A stretch of DNA of 33,591 nt from Isosphaera sp. Lineage in GTDB: Bacteria; Planctomycetota; Planctomycetia; Gemmatales; Gemmataceae. The first letter of the stretch is position 1; the number at the start of each line of letters is the position of its first letter. A program made the translations under genes and the position numbers. A model generated the notes under the pieces. The model was not told where the DNA came from. It saw nothing but the letters and a program-made list of their open reading frames with translations, and made no database searches. The stretch covers positions 1 through 33,591 of the forward strand of contig PNKH01000084.1 in assembly GCA_013822345.1 (NCBI GenBank), in the 5' to 3' direction. Positions 20,003 through 26,530 of the stretch are shown in pieces.

Positions 20003-22276
20003 TCAGTGGTGGCCGGTGCCGTTCGGGCGGCCGTGGGCGTGCCCGTGCCCGTGCCCGTGCCCGCCGCCCGGCCGGTCCAGCCGGATCACCCGGTCGCACA
20101 GGGCGGCGACCTCGTCCGAGTGGGTGATGATGAGCAGGGTCCAGTGGTTGTCCCGGCTCAGGATGCCCGGGATGACCGTCTCCCGGATGTCCTGGTCCAT
20201 GTGGTCCAGGGACTCGTCCAGGATCAGCAGCCGGGGCTGGCCGACGATCCCGCGGGCGAGCATCAGCCGGTTCGCCTGCCCCAGGGAGAGCGGGTGCCCG
20301 CCCGGCCAGAGCATCGTGTCCAGCCCGTCCGGCAGCTCCTGGACGGTGGCCAGCAGGCCGACCCGGCGGAGGGCGTCCCGGACGTCGGACACGGTGACCG
20401 CGTCCCGTCCCATCCGGACGTTCTCCAGCACCGTCCCCTCGAACACCTCGATCCGGTCGACCAGGGCGACGTGCTCCCGGACGGTGTCCAGGTGCAGCTC
20501 GCGGAGGTCCGTCCCGTCCAGCTCGACCCACCCGCTGCCCGGGGCCCGGAGGCCGAACAGGATGTCCACCAGGGTGCTCTTCCCGGCCCCGTTCGGCCCC
20601 ATCAGGGCGACCCGCTCGCCCGGGGCGATCGCCGCCGACACGTGGGACAGGGCGTCCCGGTGCCCGCCGTCGTAGGCGAAGCTGACATCGTGGACGGTGA
20701 CCGCGGCCCCGTCCGTCCGGGCGGCGTGCGGCCGGCCCCCGCCCCGCTCCAGCGGCAGGTCCAGCAGGTGCCCGAGCTTGTCCACCGCGGCCAGCATGTC
20801 GTAGTACGCCTCCAACTGCTTCCCGAGCTTGGTGAAGGTGGCGACCACCAGGGTGACCACGATCTGGGCGGCGACCAGCTCGCCGAGCAGGAGCCGGCCT
20901 TCGATCACCAGCAGCCCGCCGATCGCCAGCAGGGCGACGTTCGCCACCGCCTGGAGCAGGAGGGCGAACCCGATCTGCCGCATCAGCACCCGGAAGTGGT
21001 CGGCCCGGGCGAGCAGGTACCGGCGGGTCAGGGTGTCGGTCCGCTCCAGGGCGTACCGCGGCCCCCCGGCCATCTTGAACGCGATCGGGTGGCGGGCGAT
21101 CTCCTCCATCCACCCGGCGACCGCGTACTTGCAGATCGACTCCCGGACGGCCGTCCGCACCCCGCCGCGGCCGAGGACGGCGAACAGCAGGGCCAGGGCC
21201 GCGACCAGGAACAGGTCGAACCCGAGCAGGTACACGTGGTAGAACCCGAGCAGCAGGAGCCCGATCAGGATCTGCAGGGCGATAGTGACCCCGTCCAGGA
21301 GCAGGGTGGCGGCCGCCTTCTGGACGGTGAGGACGTCGAAGAACCGGTTCACCAGCTCCGGCCCGTGCTGCCGGTCGAACGCGGCCAGGTCGACCCGCGG
21401 GAGCCGGTGCCCGAGGTCGGCCGCCACCCGGACGAACAGCCGCCGCTGGATGAACTCGACGGCGATCGACTGGAAGAAGGTGAGCAGCCCGGCCACCCCG
21501 AGGGCGACGAACAGGGCCACGCACAGGACGATCAGCTGCTGGACCAGGGTCCCGAGGGCGACGGTGTTCACCACCGCCATCGCCACGACCGGGGTGGCCA
21601 GGGTGAACACCCCGACACCGACGGCGAACAGGATGACGACCCACAGGTCCCGGCGGTCCGGGCGGAGCAGCCCGAGCAGCCGGCGGAACGGGGGGAGGTG
21701 GGGGTGGTGGGCGGCGTGCGCCCCGTGCCCGCCGTGCCCCCCCGCGGGGTGGGCGTCCTCCGCCGGGGACGCCGGCCGGGCGGACGCCTCGGCCACGGTC
21801 GAGACGGGCTCGGCCAGGAACCACTCCAGGACCACGTCCGGGCCGGTCGCCCCGAGGGTCCGGGCGAGTTCCTCAGCCGACAACCACCCGGACGGGCCGT
21901 CCGGGCCGAGCCGGGCCAGGCGGCCCCTGCCCCCCCCGGCCTCGGCGAGCAGGAACCACCGGGCCGACCCGCCCGGGGTGACCGCGAACACGCCCAGCGG
22001 GACCCCCTGGCCGACCAGCCGGACGGCCTCCCGGACGGACAGCCGGCGGCCGATCAGGTCCATTCCCAGGGCGGCCGCCGCGTGCCCCATCCGGAGCCGG
22101 GCGGCCCGGGACTCGGTCGGCGGGATCTCCCGCTCGGCCGCCCGGACGGCCTGGGCCGCCCGGGTCGGGTCGAACTCGACCCCGGCCGCCGCGGCCAGGG
22201 CCTCGAGGAGGGACAGGGTGACGGTCTGCGGGGCGGAGGCGGCCGGCTCGGCCAGCCCGGACGGGCGGTCGCTCAT
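20003..22276 (-). CDS. ABC exporter (type I secretion type) with His-rich segments
   Basis: A 757-residue fused ABC exporter. Residues 20-155 resemble the C39-like N-terminal domain of peptide exporters but contain no Cys, so no protease activity is expected. Residues 195-500 are the transmembrane domain with about six helices. The nucleotide-binding domain has Walker A GPNGAGKST (560-568), Walker B LLILDES (Glu688) and His719. Two motifs deviate: the Q-loop Gln is Asp607 (VALVDRIEVFEGT) and the signature is LSLGQ (663-667) instead of LSGGQ. There are two His-rich stretches, at 179-193 (GGHGGHGAHAAHHPH) and the C-terminal tail from about 738 (GGGHGHGHGHAHGRP). ATG 22276 has GGAG 7 nt upstream. 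First gene of the operon with the HlyD- and TolC-like genes. It could export a protein or peptide or, given the His clusters, respond to metal; neither is shown. Confidence 0.92.
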   Translation of the reverse strand: MSDRPSGLAEPAASAPQTVTLSLLEALAAAAGVEFDPTRAAQAVRAAEREIPPTESRAARLRMGHAAAALGMDLIGRRLSVREAVRLVGQGVPLGVFAVTPGGSARWFLLAEAGGGRGRLARLGPDGPSGWLSAEELARTLGATGPDVVLEWFLAEPVSTVAEASARPASPAEDAHPAGGHGGHGAHAAHHPHLPPFRRLLGLLRPDRRDLWVVILFAVGVGVFTLATPVVAMAVVNTVALGTLVQQLIVLCVALFVALGVAGLLTFFQSIAVEFIQRRLFVRVAADLGHRLPRVDLAAFDRQHGPELVNRFFDVLTVQKAAATLLLDGVTIALQILIGLLLLGFYHVYLLGFDLFLVAALALLFAVLGRGGVRTAVRESICKYAVAGWMEEIARHPIAFKMAGGPRYALERTDTLTRRYLLARADHFRVLMRQIGFALLLQAVANVALLAIGGLLVIEGRLLLGELVAAQIVVTLVVATFTKLGKQLEAYYDMLAAVDKLGHLLDLPLERGGGRPHAARTDGAAVTVHDVSFAYDGGHRDALSHVSAAIAPGERVALMGPNGAGKSTLVDILFGLRAPGSGWVELDGTDLRELHLDTVREHVALVDRIEVFEGTVLENVRMGRDAVTVSDVRDALRRVGLLATVQELPDGLDTMLWPGGHPLSLGQANRLMLARGIVGQPRLLILDESLDHMDQDIRETVIPGILSRDNHWTLLIITHSDEVAALCDRVIRLDRPGGGHGHGHGHAHGRPNGTGHH

Positions 22277-22310
22277 CGTTACTCCAACACGCTGCGTGGG
22301 GTCCGCTACC

Positions 22311-22316
22311 ATTCTA
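22311..22316 (-). promoter_or_regulatory. Candidate -10 box of the secretion operon
   Basis: On the minus strand this reads TAGAAT, one mismatch from TATAAT, 34 nt before the ABC exporter ATG at 22276. The -35 region is GC-rich (TGCGAC at a 17-nt spacing) and weak. Confidence 0.4.
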
Positions 22317-22502
22317 CCCGGCCCCGCCGCCCGGGTCGCAGCCGCCGGGCGTCAGTCCTGTTGCCGCGCCGGCGACCGACTCGCGGCCGTCGGTCCGGGC
22401 GACCTCGAACGCCGGGCGGGAGATCGTCTCGCACCTCTTCCGGCTGGTAAGTTTGAGGCACGGGGCGAGACCGGGCGTCCCTTGAAGCTGGGGAACGAGA
22501 AA

Positions 22503-22543
22503 AGGCCGGAAAACCAGCCCCTGGGAGGGTGATTCTCCGGCCT
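22503..22543. repeat. Imperfect intergenic hairpin
   Basis: AGGCCGGA (22503-22510) pairs with TCCGGCCT (22536-22543) across a 25-nt loop that itself contains a CCAG/CTGG mini-stem. It could belong to the end of the DUF2294 transcript or the far upstream leader of the exporter. No known riboswitch class was recognised. Confidence 0.4.
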
Positions 22544-22720
22544 ATGTCCGCCCCGGCGGGTCCCACCGCGGCAGCTGTCGGCGTGTGTCGGTGACCCGGT
22601 CGTCGCGGGCGGCGGGTGCCGCCCGGTCCGCCCCGGTCGTCAAGAATTGATACCCGGCGACCTCGGCACCGTCAACTCCGCGGCGGCGGGTGGTGGGGGG
22701 TCGCGTCCCACCTGCGCCCC

Positions 22721-23098
22721 TCACGACCCGGCAACGGCGGGCCGGCCTTCCAGGGTGAAGACGATGACCCGCTCGCCGGTCCGGGTGCTGACGTCCGTGT
22801 GCATACTCCGGACGGGGACCCCGACGATCTCCTGCACGGCGGAGTAGAGGAGCGGGGCGCCGGACTCGATGAGCTGCTGCCGGACCTGCTTGATCAGGTC
22901 CCGGCCGCGCGCCGGGTCGGGCGAGCCGACGAGCTTGTGCTCGGCCGGGGTGAGGACGTTCCGGAGCCGGACCACGACCAGGTCGTCGACCAGGAAGGCG
23001 CGGGCCTCCAGCGGGCCGCGGCCCATGTACTCCTTCTCGAACCGGACCACGGCCTGGCTGACCGCGTCCTCGATCGCGCCTCTCGTGTTGGCTGGCAC
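22721..23098 (-). CDS. DUF2294 family protein
   Basis: A 125-residue protein matching DUF2294. It has an N-terminal helix (AIEDAVSQAVVRFEKEYMGR), the strand block ARAFLVDDLVVVRLRNVLTP, helix PARGRDLIKQVRQQLIES, and the characteristic end GVPVRSMHTDVSTRTGERV followed by IVFTLE. The family is found across bacteria as small cytoplasmic proteins of unknown function. GTG 23098 was chosen because GAGG lies 6 nt upstream and the length then equals the family norm of about 120. A frame continuing to 23257 adds non-conserved residues. It is transcribed alone, leftward, about 440 bp upstream of the ABC exporter. No catalytic residues can be named. Confidence 0.82.
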   Translation of the reverse strand: MPANTRGAIEDAVSQAVVRFEKEYMGRGPLEARAFLVDDLVVVRLRNVLTPAEHKLVGSPDPARGRDLIKQVRQQLIESGAPLLYSAVQEIVGVPVRSMHTDVSTRTGERVIVFTLEGRPAVAGS

Positions 23099-23146
23099 GG
23101 CCGCCTCGACCCGCCGGAATGTGGGACCGACCCGCTCGGGGTGGCC

Positions 23147-23152
23147 ATTGTA
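23147..23152 (-). promoter_or_regulatory. Candidate -10 box of the DUF2294 gene
   Basis: Minus-strand TACAAT lies 48 nt upstream of the GTG start at 23098. It is the same hexamer as the candidate -10 box before the LysR-like gene. No convincing -35 sequence was found. Confidence 0.35.
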
Positions 23153-23458
23153 TGTCCCGCCCCGTGGGTTGCGGCCGACGGGGCGCGCCGAGGCTCCGCT
23201 CCTCAAGCCGATACGGGCGCTCGGGGTGACGGCCGGCAGCCGACTCCGAAAGGACACCGCCCGATGGACGGCTCCCGAGCGGCGAGCACCGCACCGCCGG
23301 GGGCCGAACCGGACCGACGGGTGGCGCCGGATCGCCCTGGCCCGGGGGCCGGGCGCGGCGGGGTTGGGCGACCGGCACGTTGGACCTGAACGGGGAGCCG
23401 ACGGTCAGCCGTGACAAGACGTTTGTGGCGACATGGTGTCCGGCGGGGAGTGATCCGG

Positions 23459-23659
23459 ATGGACGAGCCGAGCGGGTGGGCCGCCTTCTTCCGCACCGAC
23501 CCGGCGGCGACGGTGGATGTCCTCTCGGTCGTGGCCGACCGGTTCACACCGGTAACCACATTCCGGGACGGTAAGGAGATCGTCGGGGCTCGACGCCCCG
23601 GGCTGACCGGGTGGGAAATCCGGGCTGGGGCCGAACGCCCGCCCGTCTCGGCCGCTTGA
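23459..23659 (+). CDS. Possible small hypothetical protein
   Basis: A 66-residue frame starting MDEPSGWAAFFRTDPAATVD, with GGGGAG 8 nt before the ATG. The first 30 codons have the strong G/C third-position bias of real genes here; the last 30 do not. The product has no signal peptide, membrane segment or recognisable domain. It lies alone between the DUF2294 promoter and an insertion-element remnant, so it may be a truncated gene end or chance. Confidence 0.25.
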   Translation: MDEPSGWAAFFRTDPAATVDVLSVVADRFTPVTTFRDGKEIVGARRPGLTGWEIRAGAERPPVSAA

Positions 23660-23703
23660 CATGAAGGACATCCCGGAAACGGTAGGATGTCACTCGACCC
23701 CGA

Positions 23704-24860
23704 GTACGGGATCAAAGTCCCGGTTTTGCGATCCGGCCCGGCGGCCTGCCCCTGACCGGATGAAGCCCAGGATGGTGGTTCGGGCACTCACGGCCGCGGA
23801 GCGGCAGGCCCTGGTGCGGGGACTCAAGTCGGCCGACGGGTTCACCGTCCGCCGGTCCCAGATCGTCCCCGCCAGCGCCGCCGGGGACGGCCCGGCGGCC
23901 ATCGGCCGGGCCGTCGGGCTGACCGTCCGGGACGCGGTCCGGGCGTTCCACGCCGACGGGCTCGGGTGCCTGACCCGCAAGCCCCCGGTGGCCAAAACCC
24001 CGGCCGCCGCCTGGGGTCGGAGGCACGACCCCGACCTGAAGGACCTGCTCCACCGCCGCCCCCGGGAGTTCGGCAAGCCGACCACCCTGTGGACCCTCGC
24101 CCTCGTCGCCGACGTGTGCCACGCGAAAGGGGTGGGCGCCCCGGGTGCTCACGGCCGAGGGGATGCGGCAGGTCCTCAAGCGGTTGGGGATCGGGTGGAC
24201 GCGGGCGAGGCACGGGATCACCGGCCCGGACCCCGAGTGCGCCAAGAGAAAAGGCCCGGGACCGGCTGATCGCCCGGGCCGCCCGGGGGCCGGGGTGGGT
24301 GGTCGGGTTCCAGGACGAGTGCTGGTGGACCCGCCTCGCCCAGCCGGGGCTGTTCGCGTGGGCGGCCGACGACCCCTCTGGCTGGTCGGGAACGCCCGCC
24401 GCCCTCCGGGTCGCGGGCCGGAGGCGGTCGCCTGCTACGGGGTGCTGCGGCACGACACCGGCGGGATGCTGCTGCGGTTCTGCGACGGCCGGCCGGTGAG
24501 TGCGACCACCGAGGAGTACCCGGGGCGGGTGTGCGAGACGCTGGCGGCCGAGGGGAAGACGGTGCTCGTCCTCGTCCGGGACGCCGCCGCCTGGCACGTC
24601 GGCGGGCGGGTCCGGCGGTGGGTCGAGGCCCACAACCGGCGGGTCCGGCGGGCCGGGAGCGGGTGTCGGATCCGGGTGTGTGGGCTGCCGGTCAAGGCCC
24701 CGTGGCCGAACCCGGTCGAGCCGAAGTGGGTCCACGGCAAGCGGGCCGTGGTCGAGCCCGACCTCAAACTCACGGCCGACGAGTTGCGGCCGCGGGTATG
24801 CGACGACTTCGGGTGCGACCTGGAACCGCCGCTGGCAAAGCCAGCGGCTTGATCCCGCAC
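23704..24860 (+). mobile_element. IS630-family insertion sequence, decayed
   Basis: An element of about 1157 bp bounded by imperfect terminal inverted repeats. The left end begins GTACGGGATCAAAGTC; the right end, read inward, begins GTGCGGGATCAAGCCG. The first 12 positions agree at 11, and matches continue more loosely (GG..TTTGC) to about 30 nt. A TA dinucleotide follows the right end (24861-24862), as expected for IS630 TA insertion; the left flank is GA, perhaps a mutated duplication. The interior encodes a frameshifted IS630 transposase. It lies 30 bp beyond the stop of the DUF1501 gene. Confidence 0.75.
23760..24852 (+). pseudogene. IS630-family transposase, frameshifted
   Basis: Reading across three frame changes gives an almost complete IS630 transposase of about 360 residues. 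The first part, from ATG 23760, has the N-terminal helix-turn-helix (ALTAAERQALVRGLKSADGF; AAIGRAVGLTVRDAVRAFHA; FGKPTTLWTLALVADVCHA). The frame shifts near 24140 to VLTAEGMRQVLKRLGIGWTR, near 24240 to ARDRLIARAARGPGWVVGFQDE, and near 24375 to GVLRHDTGGMLLRFCDGRPV. The catalytic triad can still be seen: Asp in FQDECWW, Asp in LVLVRDAAAWH (family norm DNAxWH) and Glu in PWPNPVEPKW. The first shift lies in a C-run. The broken frames mean it should be inactive unless these are sequence errors. Confidence 0.82.
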
Positions 24861-24890
24861 TAGCGACGCGTCGCTCACCATGAGGGCGGT

Positions 24891-26360
24891 TTACCCGAAC
24901 AGGTCGAGCAGCGGCACGCCGGTGCTGAGCGGCTTCGACAGCCCGTCCCGGGTGACCCGCGACTCGTACGGCACCCCCAGCGCGTGGAAGATCGTCGCGC
25001 TCAGGTCCTGCGGCCTGACCGGCTTCTCCTTCACCGCCGCCCCGATCTTGTCCGACTCCCCGTACACCGCCCCGCCGCGGACTCCGCCGCCGGCGAGGAT
25101 CGCCGAGTAGCACGCCGGCCAGTGCTGCCGACCCGGCGTCGCCCCGCCGTTCTGGTTGATCCGCGGCGTCCGCCCGAACTCCCCGGCGACCACCACCAGC
25201 GTGCTCTCCAACATCCCGCGGGCGTCGAGGTCGGTCAGCAGCGCGGACAGGGCGGCGTCGAGGACCGGCAGGCACCACCCCATCCCGTAGGAGCCGTTGC
25301 CGAACGCGTTCCCCATCCCCATCTCGCCGCCGTGCATGTCCCAGCTCGAGCTCGGCGGGCCGCCGCCCTTCTGCCCCGGGGCCGGCCCGGTCCACCCGTT
25401 CACGGTCACGAACCCGACCCCGCTCTCGACCAGCCGGCGGGCCAGGAGCAGGTTCTGGCCGAGCGGGTTGCGGCCGTACCGGTCGCGGACCTTCGGCGCC
25501 TCCGCCTCCATGTCGAACGCCTTCCGCGTCCCCTCGGCGGTTGCCAGGTCGAACCCGCGGCGGTACACCCCCGGCCAGCCGTCCGGCCCCGGCCGCGACG
25601 CCGCGGCGTACTCCAGTTCCTCCTGCAGCCGGCTGCGGCCGAGCATCCGGGCCGGCGCCTCGGCGGGGAGGAGTGAGTCCGGCGCCTTGAACCCGGGGGT
25701 CGACGGGTTGCTCTCGGCCGTGCCGACGAACAGCGGGGCGAAGGTGGGGCCGAGTGACCCGCCGGTGCCGATGTTCGGGGCGCAGAACACCGGGTCGCCG
25801 ACGCACTTGATCAGCCAGACGTAGTTGGCGACGCTCTTCTGGCTCGGCCGGACCTTGGCCAGCACCGACCCGAGGTACGGGGCGTCGGCCGGGGCGGCAT
25901 GCTGCCCGGCGAGGGCGTTGTGCATCGCGTCGAAGTGGTTGCTGATGTTCCCCGGGTGGGTCATCGACCGGATCAGCGCGAACCGGTTGGCGAGCGCCGG
26001 CAGCTTCGTGTGCAGCTCGCTGATCCGCATCCCGGGGACGGCGGTGGCCGCCGGCTTGTACGGCCCGCGGATCTCGTCCGGGGCGTTCGGCTTCAGGTCC
26101 CAGGTGTCGAGGTGGCTCGGGCCGCCGCAGAGCAGGATGAAGATGCACGACTTCCCCGACGCCTTGCCGTCGCCGCCCGGAACCGTGCGGGCGGCGACGA
26201 GGCCGGGGGTGGCCAGGTTCAGGGCCCCGGCGGCGCCGAGCTGGAGGAGGCGGCGGCGCGAGACGGTGGGGGAGGTGTTGATGGGAGTGCTCCGGCAGGA
26301 GGGCCGCGGTGCGCGGTGGTCGGCGGGTGTCGGTCGGACCGGTGCATTGTCGTCCGCCAC
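24891..26360 (-). CDS. Tat-exported DUF1501 protein
   Basis: About 460-489 residues. A Tat signal SRRRLLQLGAAGALNLATPG is followed by the DUF1501 core: CIFILLCGGPSHLDTWDLKP, PGMRISELHTKLPALANRFA, SMTHPGNISNHFDAMHNAL, DMHGGEMG, VVAGEFGRTPRINQNGG and the end LSTGVPLLDLFG. DUF1501 belongs to the alkaline-phosphatase/sulfatase-like fold and in planctomycetes normally pairs with a DUF1549/DUF1553 cytochrome-type gene, which is absent here. The start is uncertain. GTG 26360 is the nearest in-frame conventional start I can support but has only a GGGG stretch as SD and gives a 36-residue leader before the Arg pair. An ATC at 26282 has GGAG exactly 7 nt upstream and would give a normal Tat leader. An IS630 remnant lies 30 bp downstream. 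Confidence 0.85.
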   Translation of the reverse strand: MADDNAPVRPTPADHRAPRPSCRSTPINTSPTVSRRRLLQLGAAGALNLATPGLVAARTVPGGDGKASGKSCIFILLCGGPSHLDTWDLKPNAPDEIRGPYKPAATAVPGMRISELHTKLPALANRFALIRSMTHPGNISNHFDAMHNALAGQHAAPADAPYLGSVLAKVRPSQKSVANYVWLIKCVGDPVFCAPNIGTGGSLGPTFAPLFVGTAESNPSTPGFKAPDSLLPAEAPARMLGRSRLQEELEYAAASRPGPDGWPGVYRRGFDLATAEGTRKAFDMEAEAPKVRDRYGRNPLGQNLLLARRLVESGVGFVTVNGWTGPAPGQKGGGPPSSSWDMHGGEMGMGNAFGNGSYGMGWCLPVLDAALSALLTDLDARGMLESTLVVVAGEFGRTPRINQNGGATPGRQHWPACYSAILAGGGVRGGAVYGESDKIGAAVKEKPVRPQDLSATIFHALGVPYESRVTRDGLSKPLSTGVPLLDLFG

Positions 26361-26433
26361 CGCCGCCCCGGTCAAGCAGTTTCTCGGCACTCGTGCGACC
26401 GTCTGACGCGGCCCTCGGTCAGGACGGCCGGGT

Positions 26434-26510
26434 GCCGGGCGAACCGCGACCGTCCGGGAGCGGGTGACGCCCACCGACACCCGCTCCCGGACGGTCGCGG
26501 TTCGCCCGGC
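26434..26510. repeat. Long REP-like hairpin, copy 1
   Basis: The arms 26434-26466 and 26478-26510 are perfectly complementary over 33 bp with an 11-nt loop. The left arm begins GCCGGGCGAACCGCGACCGT and ends GGGAGCGGGTG. It lies 20 nt beyond the stop of the 1126-residue paralogue gene and 73 bp upstream of the DUF1501 GTG. A near-identical hairpin lies at 29946-30017. No T-tract follows. Confidence 0.92.
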
Positions 26511-26530
26511 CGTTGCTTCCCGGGACCCGC

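Larger units (their letters stand above)
22277..22720. other. Intergenic region between the ABC exporter and the DUF2294 gene
   Basis: This 444-bp region carries the leftward promoter of the secretion operon near 22311 and a hairpin candidate at 22503-22543 in a locally AT-richer stretch. The open frames across it on both strands are Arg/Pro-rich and lack homology, so I see no gene. Confidence 0.55.
23099..23703. other. Region between the DUF2294 gene and the IS630 remnant
   Basis: About 600 bp without a confident gene. It contains the DUF2294 promoter candidate, one possible 66-codon gene at 23459-23659, and a 7-bp stem (GACATCC 23667-23673 with GGATGTC 23685-23691) just left of the insertion element. 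Base composition is less GC-biased towards the right end, as expected near a mobile element. Confidence 0.5.

Noticed and set aside
20033-20072. GTGCCC tandem simple repeat
   Set aside because: It is simply the codons of the Gly-His tail of the ABC exporter, not an independent repeat element.
20560-20600. C39 protease activity in the exporter
   Set aside because: The N-terminal C39-like region has no Cys, so the catalytic residue is missing.
19040-22450. 1136-codon rightward frame over the HlyD and ABC genes
   Set aside because: Low-complexity antisense translation crossing two real genes.
23656-23688. TTGACA and TAGGAT as a rightward promoter for the insertion element
   Set aside because: The spacing is 21 nt, too long for a sigma-70 promoter.
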